Positions 17,288 through 26,021 of a stretch of 64,000 nucleotides of DNA are shown piece by piece. The position numbers were made by a program, and so were the translations under genes. The stretch comes from Vicinamibacterales bacterium (lineage in GTDB: Bacteria; Acidobacteriota; Vicinamibacteria; Vicinamibacterales; UBA8438): contig CALLXD010000023.1 of NCBI GenBank assembly GCA_937766455.1, positions 1-64,000 of the forward strand, read 5' to 3'. A model generated the notes under the pieces. It saw nothing but the letters and a program-made list of their open reading frames with translations. It ran no database searches and was not told the DNA's origin. Every line of letters starts with the position of its first letter. Positions within the stretch are counted from its first letter, which is position 1.

Positions 17288-17320
17288 GAAGCCGGCACGC
17301 TGTGCCGGCTTCTTCTATAT
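17288..17320 (+). terminator. Intrinsic terminator after the ThDP enzyme
   Basis: A perfect 11-bp stem (GAAGCCGGCAC at 17288-17298 pairing with 17302-17312) closes a 3-nt loop and is followed by TTCTATAT, a short T-rich run. It lies 37 bp past the ThDP gene stop. It is the best Rho-independent terminator candidate in the window. Confidence 0.75.
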
Positions 17321-17327
17321 TGAGAAC

Positions 17328-17849
17328 GTGACTACCCGAACCAAGACCGCGCCGCCCGTCTCTCGTCAGCGGCTGACGGCTGAGCAATCGTTGACGGTGG
17401 TTCGGGAGCGCCTGCAGGCGTACGCCGACCGTGGCGTGTTCCGCGGGTTTAGTGAACAGGCCGCGCGCGCCGGTCGGCATCGATTTCGCTTTTCCTGGCT
17501 TGGCGCGAAGCCGATGTCACTGGACTACACGCCAGCAACCGGGACATTCTTGTTTCGTTCCCTGCTGCCAGGCATTCCTGCGCGCTCATCGCTGGCCGCC
17601 GATGTCGAGACGTTTGTGACCGGTCGAGCCTCCCCGCGTCTGCCGCCGCATCGACGGGTCGAGCGTCGCCGCGCGCGGCTCAGATGTCTGCCGTCACGCG
17701 GGGCGGTCTCCGTGGAACTTGTCGCGACGCGGAACCACCACGACTACGGCGTCAACCGAATCGTCAATCTCGCGCACGAGATCTTCCTGTATCTCCATAC
17801 GTATCAACCGGAGTACATGTGGAAGCACTTCGACGCGCCAGAAGAATAG
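17328..17849 (+). CDS. Conserved hypothetical protein
   Basis: A 173-residue soluble basic protein I do not recognise. It has a helical N-terminus (TVVRERLQAYADRG), a beta segment (RFRFSWLGAKPMSLDYTP), an Arg-rich middle (RRVERRRARLR) and a C-terminal helix with HEIFLYLHTYQPEYMW. It starts with GTG just after the terminator hairpin, so it probably has its own promoter or is read through. No signal peptide is present. It lies 41 bp before the cytochrome gene. Confidence 0.55.
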   Translation: MTTRTKTAPPVSRQRLTAEQSLTVVRERLQAYADRGVFRGFSEQAARAGRHRFRFSWLGAKPMSLDYTPATGTFLFRSLLPGIPARSSLAADVETFVTGRASPRLPPHRRVERRRARLRCLPSRGAVSVELVATRNHHDYGVNRIVNLAHEIFLYLHTYQPEYMWKHFDAPEE

Positions 17850-17890
17850 GGCGCCGTTTGCGCGCTCATGTTCAACACGGAGAACCGCAG

Positions 17891-18307
17891 ATGCACCAGC
17901 ACAGTGTCCGGCTACTTGCTCTCATCCTCGCCGTTAGCGGCTGCGCCGCCGTCACCCTGATGGCCCTCCAGTCGCATCCCCCGGAGCCGCACCGGCACGC
18001 GGAGGGGCAGGCACTGGAGAATCCGATGGAGGCGACGGCTGACTCGAAGGCCACGGGCCGGCAACGGTTCGTGTTCAATTGCCGCGACTGTCACGGCAAT
18101 ACCGGTCTCGGCGACGGGGACATGGCGCATGCGGGCGGTGACGTGCCCGACTTCACCGATGACATCTGGATGCATGGGTCATCAGACGGCGAGATCTTCA
18201 CCGTGATCAAGGAAGGTGTGTCGGCTGACATGCAGCCGTACGCCAGCCGCATCACGGACGACGACATCTGGCATCTCGTCAACTACCTCAAAACGCTCGA
18301 GCGCTAG
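17891..18307 (+). CDS. Secreted or membrane-anchored class I cytochrome c
   Basis: A 138-residue protein with an N-terminal hydrophobic segment (about residues 7-26) containing a Cys in AVSGCAAV, so a lipoprotein is possible. One haem-binding CRDCH motif (about residue 61) is followed by a DMQPYASRITDDDIWHLVNYL tail supplying the axial Met, typical of small monohaem electron carriers. The ATG at 17891 is chosen because the longer frame from 17684 runs inside the upstream gene. It may serve the PQQ dehydrogenases in this region; that is inference. Confidence 0.82.
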   Translation: MHQHSVRLLALILAVSGCAAVTLMALQSHPPEPHRHAEGQALENPMEATADSKATGRQRFVFNCRDCHGNTGLGDGDMAHAGGDVPDFTDDIWMHGSSDGEIFTVIKEGVSADMQPYASRITDDDIWHLVNYLKTLER

Positions 18308-18310
18308 GGG

Positions 18311-18814
18311 TCACACGTCGTCGTCGGTCGCGGAGGCGTGTATCTGCGGAGTGCGTTTGAAGACGACCGTCAAGCCAAAGAGGGCAATGACGGTGGATGC
18401 GGCCAAGCCCACGTAGGCGCCCGGTGCCACGGTGGGTTCGGCGGTGGCTCGCGCGGGGCCGCCCTGGACAATAGCGCGCGCCTGCGCGGTCGACCATCCC
18501 TGCTGGACGGCCGAGCGCTCCATCAGTTGTTCCGCGAGGAACAGGATGCCGAACGCACACAACCCCACCAGCAAGAGCGGATGCCTGGAGTTCTTGCGGG
18601 TGACAATGCTCAGCACGGCCAGGACGACGACCAGAATCCCGCAAAGCAGCACCCAGAGCCCTGCCAGGTCCGGCACGCCGCCGAATCGTTGTGTGCCCAC
18701 CGAGACCCAGGGCATGAACGCGCTCGCGGCCAGCACCGCCCCGGCGGCGATCGGGCAGTAATAGGCTCGCATTGAGTGGCGAGCCATGTCGCGAATCACG
18801 CGTCCCACAGACAT
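18311..18814 (-). CDS. Small integral membrane protein of unknown function
   Basis: A 167-residue protein with about four membrane helices: roughly residues 17-38, 48-66, 75-92 and 134-155. The loop between the third and fourth has SAVQQGWSTAQARAI. There is no recognised family. The chosen start (SVGRVIRDMA) avoids 88 upstream codons that overlap the divergent-frame DUF6152 gene and read like out-of-frame sequence. It is tail to tail with the cytochrome c gene, 3 bp apart. Confidence 0.62.
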   Translation of the reverse strand: MSVGRVIRDMARHSMRAYYCPIAAGAVLAASAFMPWVSVGTQRFGGVPDLAGLWVLLCGILVVVLAVLSIVTRKNSRHPLLLVGLCAFGILFLAEQLMERSAVQQGWSTAQARAIVQGGPARATAEPTVAPGAYVGLAASTVIALFGLTVVFKRTPQIHASATDDDV

Positions 18815-18846
18815 CAGCGGGGAGTGTACCACCAGCGTGGCCGGTG

Positions 18847-19290
18847 TCACCGAGCGGTGGTGGATGGCGCCGCTGGTCCGCGCAGGGTGGACGAGCACAG
18901 GCGCTCGCCCGCGTCTGTTGCGGGACCGGATCCGGAGGACACCGGGGCGAGATTCAGGAGATACAACCGGTAGGCGCCCGGGTCGCGACCGGGGTTCCCG
19001 CACAGGCGGACCGTGTCGCCCGGGCTGAGGGCGCGGTCGGTCCATCCCTCTTGTTGTAGACGCGTGGCTCCACGCCACTCAAGGGCCCAGGTGTGGACCT
19101 GCCCTCGTTCGTCCCCCACGCGGACTTGCACCATCGTGTGAGGCTCGCTGAACACGAACGAGGCGACTTCGCCTTCGAGCACCACCGTGCGTTCTTCGTC
19201 GTAGATCTCACCGATGGCGTGGTGGGCGTGCAGCGGAGGGCCTGCGAGACAGAGACCGGCTGCCATCAGAACACCGAAACACCGTGTCAT
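18847..19290 (-). CDS. DUF6152-family periplasmic protein
   Basis: A 147-residue protein with a signal peptide (cleavage near LHAHHAIGE). The mature N-terminal HHAIGEIYDEERTVVLEGEV and FSEPHTMVQVRV pattern is typical of DUF6152, a family of small secreted proteins common in Acidobacteria and Proteobacteria with no known reaction. A strong GGAAGGAGGG precedes the ATG. The last about 20 residues look like low-complexity extension. It is next to, and divergent from, the response regulator gene. Confidence 0.75.
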   Translation of the reverse strand: MTRCFGVLMAAGLCLAGPPLHAHHAIGEIYDEERTVVLEGEVASFVFSEPHTMVQVRVGDERGQVHTWALEWRGATRLQQEGWTDRALSPGDTVRLCGNPGRDPGAYRLYLLNLAPVSSGSGPATDAGERLCSSTLRGPAAPSTTAR

Positions 19291-19421
19291 TCGTCTCCCT
19301 CCTTCCAGCAGCGTAGCTATGGGCCATGATACTGCCCCTCGCAGTGGGGAGGTCTGAAGTTTGTCTGAAGTCTGGTCCCGGACCGGGCGCGCGCGACGAG
19401 ATATTCGATAAGCTTGGGGAT

Positions 19422-20156
19422 GTGACCACACCCCTTCCTTCGGCGGGCCCTGAGCCGGGGCCGGGTGGGCATCTGCTCGTGGTCGAGGACGAGCAGAAGG
19501 TGGCTGGCGCCCTTCGCGAAGGACTCGAGGGGGAGGGGTACAGCGTGGTGGTCGAAGGCACCGGCGAGGGGGCGTTTTCTCGCCTCATCGCGCACTACGA
19601 CACGTTCGATGCGGTGCTGCTGGACCTGACGCTCCCAGGTCGTGACGGGCTTGAGGTGCTCTCCGAGCTGCGCCGCCGTGGCATTGAGACGCCGGTCATC
19701 GTGCTGACCGCCAGAGATTCCCTTGGCGATCGGGTCGTCGGCCTCGACGCGGGCGCCGATGACTACCTCATCAAGCCCTTCGCGTTCGCCGAGCTGCTTG
19801 CCCGGTTGCGGGCGGTGGGGCGTCGTGGGCGAGCCACCGATGCCGGTGGCCTGAGCCTCGACACGCTGGAACTTGATCGGACGACCCGCCAGGCCACGCG
19901 CGCCGGTCAACCCATCGAATTGACCGCCAAAGAGTTTGACTTGCTGCACTACCTGGCCGCGCACCCCAGACAGGTCGTCTCCCGCGACACACTGGCCCGG
20001 GACGTCTGGCGAGAAACCGCACGCAGCACCACCCTGGACAACGTGATCGACGTTCATATCTCCAGGCTGAGGCGCAAAATAGACCTTGAGGGCCAGACAA
20101 AATTGATCCAGACGGTGCGCGGTGTCGGATTCGTCCTGCGAGAGGGCGGGGAATGA
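19422..20156 (+). CDS. OmpR/PhoB-family response regulator
   Basis: A 244-residue regulator with receiver domain (about 16-130: LLVVEDEQ acidic pocket, LLDLTLPGRDG phospho-acceptor Asp, VLTARDS, and LIKPFAF with the conserved Lys) and a winged-helix output domain (about 145-240: LTAKEFDLLHYLA, RLRRKIDLE). A GTG at 19422 preceded by GGGGA is taken as start; an upstream ATG at 19326 adds 32 residues without family similarity. Its stop overlaps the kinase start (ATGA), so the two form a cognate pair. Target genes are unknown. Confidence 0.9.
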   Translation: MTTPLPSAGPEPGPGGHLLVVEDEQKVAGALREGLEGEGYSVVVEGTGEGAFSRLIAHYDTFDAVLLDLTLPGRDGLEVLSELRRRGIETPVIVLTARDSLGDRVVGLDAGADDYLIKPFAFAELLARLRAVGRRGRATDAGGLSLDTLELDRTTRQATRAGQPIELTAKEFDLLHYLAAHPRQVVSRDTLARDVWRETARSTTLDNVIDVHISRLRRKIDLEGQTKLIQTVRGVGFVLREGGE

Positions 20157-21568
20157 GCTGGCTCAGAGTGCCCCGCACGCTGCGGGCGCGGCTGACCGTG
20201 TGGCACGTGTCGGTGGTCGTGCTGGTGCTGGCGCTCTACGCCGCGGTGGTGTTGTTGCTGGTGACTCGGAACCTGTCGCGATCGCTGGATGCTCGCCTGC
20301 GCAGCGATTTCCGCTGGGCGGCCGAAATGGCCCAGCAGGGTCCAGACGGATCATTGTCCTGGTTCGAAGGCGACCCCTGGAGCGCCGACAGTCCGTGGCT
20401 TCGGGTGTGGACACCGGCGGGTCAGGCGATTTACCAGACGGAGGTCGCCCGGCGGCTGCCGGTGCCACAAAGTTCGACGCTGGTCACGGGCGCCGACGGG
20501 CAGATCGTCTCGGTGTCCGCCCGCCCGGCGCCGTTCCGCATGCTGGCGGGTCCGGCGACGGTGGGAGGCCGCCCGGTGGTGCTTCAGGTCGGTCGCTCCG
20601 AGGCGATCATGCGCCTCGAGGTCCGCGAATTGGCACTGGTGTTTCTGCTGGGGCTCCCGCTGACCGTGGTCGTGGCCGGGGTTGGTGGCTATTTGCTCGC
20701 TCGTGGCGCGCTGGCCCCGTTGCATCGCATGGCCGAACGGGCGCAGGACATTACGGCACATCGTCTGAGCGAGCGTCTGCCCATCGACAACCCGCATGAC
20801 GAACTGGGCCGATTGGCGTCCGTCTTCAACGACACGCTGGCCAGGCTCGAGTCATCGTTCAAGCAGATGCGGCGGTTCACCGGGAACGTGTCGCATGAGC
20901 TCAGGACTCCGTTGACGGCGATCCGCAGCGTTGGCGAAGTCAGCCTTCGCGCGCCGCGCGATGCCTCGTCGTATCGGCGGGTGATCGAGAGCATGCTCGA
21001 AGAAACGGATCGACTCACGAGCCTCGTGGACCGACTCCTGATGGTTTCGCGCGCCGACCACGGGGACCGGACGCTGGCGCTCGAACCGATCGACCTGCGC
21101 GCCCTGGCCGACGAAGTCGCGGCCCACCTCGATGTGCTGGCCGAAGAGAAGCAACAGTCGATGTCGGTGGAACAGACCGGGCAGCCCCGGTGTCGCGGCG
21201 ACCGCATCACCCTCCGCCACGCGGTGATCAATCTGGTCGACAATGCCATCCGCTACACGCCCGTGGGCGGACAGATCCGTCTTCGGGTGTCCGCGTCATC
21301 GGACAACGCCGTGCTGGAAGTGCACGACACCGGTCCGGGCATCCCTGAGGGCGATCAAGCGCGGTTGTTCGACCGGCTGTACCGCGGGCGGGATAGCGCG
21401 CCCGGGGGCAGCGGTCTTGGGTTGTCGATAGCGCGGTGGGCCGTGGAAGCGAACCAGGGACAGCTGAGCTATGACCACCAGGTCAACGGCAGCGGCAGTA
21501 CGTTCCGCATCACGCTGCCAGCGGCTGCCACGTCAGCCTCCGATGACTATACGGTCGCTGGGTCCTGA
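20153..21568 (+). CDS. Membrane sensor histidine kinase
   Basis: A 471-residue kinase. Helix 1 (about 18-42), a periplasmic sensor of about 120 residues (including SWFEGDPWSADSPW), helix 2 (about 162-188), a HAMP linker, HisKA with NVSHELRTPL (phospho-His), and HATPase with NLVDNAIRY (N box), DTGPGIPEG (G1) and GGSGLGLSI (G2). The domain order matches EnvZ/BaeS-type kinases. The signal sensed is not evident. The end is followed immediately by a carboxypeptidase relic. Confidence 0.92.
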   Translation: MSWLRVPRTLRARLTVWHVSVVVLVLALYAAVVLLLVTRNLSRSLDARLRSDFRWAAEMAQQGPDGSLSWFEGDPWSADSPWLRVWTPAGQAIYQTEVARRLPVPQSSTLVTGADGQIVSVSARPAPFRMLAGPATVGGRPVVLQVGRSEAIMRLEVRELALVFLLGLPLTVVVAGVGGYLLARGALAPLHRMAERAQDITAHRLSERLPIDNPHDELGRLASVFNDTLARLESSFKQMRRFTGNVSHELRTPLTAIRSVGEVSLRAPRDASSYRRVIESMLEETDRLTSLVDRLLMVSRADHGDRTLALEPIDLRALADEVAAHLDVLAEEKQQSMSVEQTGQPRCRGDRITLRHAVINLVDNAIRYTPVGGQIRLRVSASSDNAVLEVHDTGPGIPEGDQARLFDRLYRGRDSAPGGSGLGLSIARWAVEANQGQLSYDHQVNGSGSTFRITLPAAATSASDDYTVAGS

Positions 21569-21730
21569 TGCGCTTTCCCGGCGAGGCGGGGAGCGGGCAC
21601 GTGCGAGGCGTCGAACAGACAAAGTGGCGCTGGGCGGGTGGTGCTGTTCGCCACGAATCCATGCTACCGCTGGCAAGATGCCGGCGAGTTCACGATGGTG
21701 TTCAACACGATCCTGCACCACAGCGATTGA
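21569..21730 (+). pseudogene. Relic: C-terminus of an M14 zinc carboxypeptidase-like gene
   Basis: One frame read straight after the kinase stop gives an ordered tail: AGRVVLFATNPCYRWQD then AGEFTMVFNTILHHSD and a stop at 21728-21730. This resembles the conserved last residues of M14 carboxypeptidase-like proteins frequent in Acidobacteria (VVLFA-NP-YRWQ and a final VFNT motif). No start or catalytic domain is present; the rest of the gene was lost at or near 21569. Family recognition is from memory of the motif, so moderate certainty. Confidence 0.5.
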
Positions 21731-21740
21731 CGCCGGTCTT

Positions 21741-23885
21741 TCACTTCGGCAGCGCGAAGACGAAGAGCGCGTTGCCACCCTCTGGTTGGTAGATCTCCGG
21801 GGTGAGCTTCGCCGTGAGACTGCGGAAGACGCCTCCCAGCGCGGCCGGGACGGCTATGAACTGCCTTCCGCCGGCCTCGTATGTAATGGGGTACCCATGG
21901 GCCGACGCGGCGAGACGCGTCTCCCAGACCACCTCGCCTGTCTCAATATCGAACGCCCGGTAGAAGCGGGCGCCGTCACCGGCAAAGACCAATCCGCCCG
22001 CCGTCGTCAGCGCAGATGTCAGGAACGGCGATCGCTGCTCGTGGCTCCAGAGCTCCTCCATCGTCCGCACGTCGTAGGCCGCCAGCTTCCCGACGTTGCC
22101 GTTACTGCCTGGCATTTCCAGCAACTCGTAGCGGCCGGCCGTTCCGCCGCCCCCCTCGATGAACTCCACCTCGCGTCCGGTCAGGTGCATGCACGACTGG
22201 TGGAGCGGGATGACGAGCGCACCGGCGCCCGGATGATAGGCCGACGCCTGCCAGTTGTGTCCGCCCAGCAGGCTGGGGCAGGCGAACACCCGCTCGCCGA
22301 TGGCGATATTCTGCAGGTCCTCTCTGTAGGTCAGGGCGCCGGTGGTCCGATCGATCGAGTCGTAGACATCCTGGTGGACTGTCTCCCGCAGCGCGACGAA
22401 CGCGCCGGTCCGCCGATCGAGCTTCCACAGAATGCCGTCCTTGCCTATCGTGAAGAGCCACTTGTCGTCGTCGGCATCCACCAGCACGCGCTCGTACACG
22501 ATGTCGAGGTCGAGCGTCTCGCCGGGGGCATGCTGGAAGTACCACTGCACCTGTCCGGTGCTCGGGTTCAGCGCCAGCGTCGAGTTGGTGTAGAGCGCGT
22601 CCTGTCGCGTTGTCATGCCGCGGCTCGCCGCCACCCACGGCTTCGCCTGCGCTGTGCCGATGTAGAAGAGACCGAGATCCTGGTCGTAGCTGCCAGGGAT
22701 CCAGGCGTCGCCGCCCGCCCGGAGATACAGCGGCGTATCACCCCATGACGCGTCGTTCGGATCGCCCGGTTGCGCGATCGTGGATGTCCGCCACAGCTCC
22801 TGGCCGGTGTCCGGATCGTGGCCGGTGATGAAACAGCTCTGCTCCGTGTATCGCTCGCAGCCGTTGGTGCCGGTGACGACCACCCCGTTGGCGACGACCG
22901 GGCCGGCATTCTGCCGGAAGCCCTGCGTGTAGTCGGTCTTGACCGTTCGCCACACTTCCTCGCCGGTGCGCGCGTCGAGGGCGACGACCGCGGCATCGGC
23001 TGTGGCGAGGAACAGCTTGTCGCCGTAGAACGCCAGCGTTCGAGTGGCGCCGGCGCTCGCGTCCTCCGGCAGGCGCGCGCGGTACACCCAGATCACGTCG
23101 CCGGTCGCGGCATCGATCGCCTGCACCACGTTCCCCGGACTGGCAAGGAACATCACGCCGTCATGCACCAGCGGCGTCGTCTGGTGGTTGCCCGGCCGGA
23201 TGGCGATCGACCATGCGAGCGTCAGATCGGCGACGTTGTCGCGCGTCACCTGGTCGAGGGGGCTGTAGCCGTGGCCGTTGCGCGTTCGCCGCCAGCTCAG
23301 CCAGTCCCCCGGGGGCGGGTCCGTGAGCATGGCATCGGTCACCGGGCTCAGCTCGTGCGGCACCTCCTGGTTGACGAATCGCGACGATCGGCGCCGCAGC
23401 CGCTCGCCCGCTTGCGCCGCGCGGCGCGCGTCGGAGATGTCGGCCGCGTCGCCGATCATCACCCCCGCATCCGCGGTCAGGGTGCGCTCACCGGGCACGG
23501 CGCCGTTCGACTCCAACAGGTATGCCACCAGGTCCAGGTAGGACTGGTCGCTGAGCGAGCCGGCTTGCCCTGGAGGCATCTCGTCGCGCAGATAGGCGAA
23601 CAGCTCATCGGTCGTCTGTCCCACCCAATCGTTCAGGAACTCCACGCCCGAGAGGGGCGGGGCGTGCACCATCCCCTCCAGGGCCGCTCCGTGACACTCT
23701 TGGCACTGCACGCCGTAGGCCGACCAGCCGCTGGCGGCCTGGTCCGTGGTGAAGGCCCCGTCCTCCACCGCGGGCTGCGTCGCGGCGACGATGACGCCTG
23801 GTGAGGCGGTCGAGGCCCCCATGACGATCAGTGCGGCTCCCAGCCAACGCGATTCGCCGATTCCGATGCGAGTTTCCTTCGACAT
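21741..23885 (-). CDS. PQQ-dependent dehydrogenase with N-terminal cytochrome c domain
   Basis: A 714-residue periplasmic quinoprotein. Signal peptide (to about residue 35), cytochrome c domain with CQECH (about residue 63) and axial Met in [10 protein letters not shown], then an eight-bladed PQQ propeller from about residue 180 (NTTPL-like [40 protein letters not shown]). In the usual PxDxWDxD loop near the active site this copy reads PGETLDLD, with Glu and Leu replacing Asp and Trp; the second PQQ gene in the window keeps PNDEWDLD. The cytochrome at the N-terminus is the reverse of typical quinohaemoproteins, where it is C-terminal. Substrate unknown, probably an alcohol or polyol. Confidence 0.86.
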   Translation of the reverse strand: MSKETRIGIGESRWLGAALIVMGASTASPGVIVAATQPAVEDGAFTTDQAASGWSAYGVQCQECHGAALEGMVHAPPLSGVEFLNDWVGQTTDELFAYLRDEMPPGQAGSLSDQSYLDLVAYLLESNGAVPGERTLTADAGVMIGDAADISDARRAAQAGERLRRRSSRFVNQEVPHELSPVTDAMLTDPPPGDWLSWRRTRNGHGYSPLDQVTRDNVADLTLAWSIAIRPGNHQTTPLVHDGVMFLASPGNVVQAIDAATGDVIWVYRARLPEDASAGATRTLAFYGDKLFLATADAAVVALDARTGEEVWRTVKTDYTQGFRQNAGPVVANGVVVTGTNGCERYTEQSCFITGHDPDTGQELWRTSTIAQPGDPNDASWGDTPLYLRAGGDAWIPGSYDQDLGLFYIGTAQAKPWVAASRGMTTRQDALYTNSTLALNPSTGQVQWYFQHAPGETLDLDIVYERVLVDADDDKWLFTIGKDGILWKLDRRTGAFVALRETVHQDVYDSIDRTTGALTYREDLQNIAIGERVFACPSLLGGHNWQASAYHPGAGALVIPLHQSCMHLTGREVEFIEGGGGTAGRYELLEMPGSNGNVGKLAAYDVRTMEELWSHEQRSPFLTSALTTAGGLVFAGDGARFYRAFDIETGEVVWETRLAASAHGYPITYEAGGRQFIAVPAALGGVFRSLTAKLTPEIYQPEGGNALFVFALPK

Positions 23886-23940
23886 ATTGCGCACTCCTCG
23901 GCGCCATCGCACGGCGCCTTGCTATGGCATGGGCCGTTAG

Positions 23941-25110
23941 TTACATCCCGTCCACCACATACTTCGTGAACGCCGAGCCCGCATCGCTGAGCGAGGACGG
24001 TCCCTCGGCCACGAAGACGTTGCCGTCCTCGTCCACGCCTACGCCCTCTCCCGTCACGCCATGGTTCGGCCGGCTGTCCGATTCCCATGGCGGAATGAAG
24101 CCTACGAGCACGTCCCGATCGACCGGCCCGATGCGCACGCCGTTCCGCCAGTTGATGTGCCGGAGCCGGCTGGACTCGGAGTCGATGGCGTACACCATCG
24201 CGTCCTCGGTGATGAACAGGTCGCTGATCCGCCCGTACTGATAGCGCGAGTCCAGGTAGTTACCCTCTTGGTCGAAAATCTCGAGGCGGTGATTGCCACG
24301 GTCCGCGACCCAGAGCCGGCCCTGAGCGTCGAACTCCAGGGCGTGTGGTGTGCGGAACTGCCCGTGCTCCGTGCCGATCTCGCCCCACTCCAAGATGTAC
24401 TCCCCGTCGGGGGAGTACTTGACGATGCGACCGGTCAGCCCCGTCGCGTGGGCCTCGGTCATCTGTTCGTCTGTCGTCAAGTTCTGCCCGGTATGACCGT
24501 CTGCGACGAAGATGCTTCCGTCGGGCGCGACGATCACGTCAATCGGCTGATTGAGTTGATCCGGCCCGTTCCCGGGCTGCCCGGCGATACCGAGACTCAG
24601 GAGCAGCTCTCCGGTCGGGCTGAACTTGTGGACCTGGTGACCTTTGGTGCCCTCGTCGTTGCCGGCGAAGTCCGTCACCCAGACGTTGCCTTCGCCGTCC
24701 GCGTAGATGCCATGGGGCGTCACGAAGATCTCGGCACCGAAGTTGGCGAGGATCTCCCCGGTGTTGCGGTCGAACTTGAAGATCGGGTCCACAGGGTTGT
24801 TGTCGCAGTTGACCCCGGGTCCACCCGCTGAGCCGGATCCGCAGCGCTCGTACCCCCAGACATGCCCGTCGGTCGGATCGATGTCGAGACCGGCGGTCGA
24901 GCCCCACTCCCGCCCCTCGGGCAAGGTGGCCCAGCTTCCGATACGTGTCGGGTTCGGGTTTGGGAGTCCCTCACCCGTGACGGGGTTGACGTCCGCGACC
25001 GGGTCGCTCTCCGGCGTGTCGATGGTGGCCGGTGGCGCGGGCTCCCCAGCGCACGCCGCAAGCAGCGCGGCGCACACGAGTACGGACAGCGGGAATCGTA
25101 ACGATGACAT
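23941..25110 (-). CDS. NHL-repeat lipoprotein (beta-propeller), paralogue 1
   Basis: A 389-residue lipoprotein: lipobox LLAAC (Cys about residue 20), an acidic and Pro-rich linker, and a six-bladed NHL propeller (TPHGIYADGEGNVWVTD, TPHALEFDAQGRLWVADRG and so on). A conserved LPEGREWGSTAG motif opens the propeller. It is very close to the protein at 62129-63301 and related to those at 49537 and 50812. GGAGGG precedes the ATG, which settles the start 56 codons inside the longer frame. NHL proteins of this type bind or cleave unknown ligands; peptidylglycine lyase-like activity is possible but unproven. Confidence 0.82.
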   Translation of the reverse strand: MSSLRFPLSVLVCAALLAACAGEPAPPATIDTPESDPVADVNPVTGEGLPNPNPTRIGSWATLPEGREWGSTAGLDIDPTDGHVWGYERCGSGSAGGPGVNCDNNPVDPIFKFDRNTGEILANFGAEIFVTPHGIYADGEGNVWVTDFAGNDEGTKGHQVHKFSPTGELLLSLGIAGQPGNGPDQLNQPIDVIVAPDGSIFVADGHTGQNLTTDEQMTEAHATGLTGRIVKYSPDGEYILEWGEIGTEHGQFRTPHALEFDAQGRLWVADRGNHRLEIFDQEGNYLDSRYQYGRISDLFITEDAMVYAIDSESSRLRHINWRNGVRIGPVDRDVLVGFIPPWESDSRPNHGVTGEGVGVDEDGNVFVAEGPSSLSDAGSAFTKYVVDGM

Positions 25111-25363
25111 TGGTCCCTCCTGAGGACACGCCCGTTGCTGATTGGCGTGCCCGACCCGTGGGCTCGCGTCCCGAGCGCGTGACGAGTTTCTACGCGGATC
25201 CTGATTTCGACACTCTACCTCACGTGATCGACTCGAACCGCAATCGTATGTCTTCGTCATCGACCGTGAGCACCGCAAAACCTATATCCTGGTCCCGGCC
25301 CGTCGCATCGGATGATTCACCACGGGCTGCTAGCCATACATCGTGCTTGGAGGGATCCTGTCA

Positions 25364-26017
25364 ATGACGGAATGCAAGTGTGACGCACGCGGCGGGCGAA
25401 CCCGGCGCATTGCCCGACTCGTGGTGCTCATGTCACTGCTCTCGGTGGGCGCCCAGGCCCAGAATCGGATGCCGCCCATTCCAGACGAGGACATGACGCC
25501 GGCGCAGAAGGAAGCCGTGGCGGAGTTTCGAGCCGAGCGTGGGGAACCCACGGGACCGTGGAGCGTGATCCTGCGCAGCCCGGAGCTACTCAACCGGTTG
25601 CGGGGCGTGAGCGACTACCTCCGATTCAACAGCTCGTTGCCGCCCCGCTTGTCCGAGTTCGTCATCCTGGTTACCGCACGCGAGTGGTCGCAGAATTACG
25701 AATGGGCCGCGCACTATCGTCTGGCGGTGGAGGGCGGTCTGAGTCCCGATATCGCGGCGGCCGTGGCCGACGGGCGGCGCCCGGACGGGATGGCCGATGA
25801 CGAGGAAGCGCTGTATGACTTCTGCACCGCGCTGCATCGAGACGGGAGAGTGAGCGATGCGGCCTACGCCAGGGCGGTCGCCGAGTTCGGCGAGCAAGGC
25901 GTTGTCGACATGGTGGGGCTCAGCGGCTATTACTCGCTGATTGCGATGGTGTTGAACACGGCGCGGGTGCCGCTGGCGCCGAACGCCACGCCGGGGCTCG
26001 AGCCGTTTCCACACTAA
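25364..26017 (+). CDS. Secreted carboxymuconolactone-decarboxylase-family protein
   Basis: A 217-residue protein with a signal-peptide-like segment (RLVVLMSLLSVGAQAQ) and one CMD/AhpD-like helical domain (PPRLSEFVILVTAREWSQNYEWAAHYRLAVEGGL). The Cys-x-x-Cys of AhpD peroxidase-reducing proteins is absent; EWAAH takes its place, as in 4-carboxymuconolactone decarboxylases. The ATG at 25364 is chosen over a GTG at 25343 because GGAGGGA lies 8 bp upstream. The next gene starts 4 bp after it, an acyl-CoA synthetase, so the two are probably one operon. Confidence 0.8.
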   Translation: MTECKCDARGGRTRRIARLVVLMSLLSVGAQAQNRMPPIPDEDMTPAQKEAVAEFRAERGEPTGPWSVILRSPELLNRLRGVSDYLRFNSSLPPRLSEFVILVTAREWSQNYEWAAHYRLAVEGGLSPDIAAAVADGRRPDGMADDEEALYDFCTALHRDGRVSDAAYARAVAEFGEQGVVDMVGLSGYYSLIAMVLNTARVPLAPNATPGLEPFPH

Positions 26018-26021
26018 AGGC

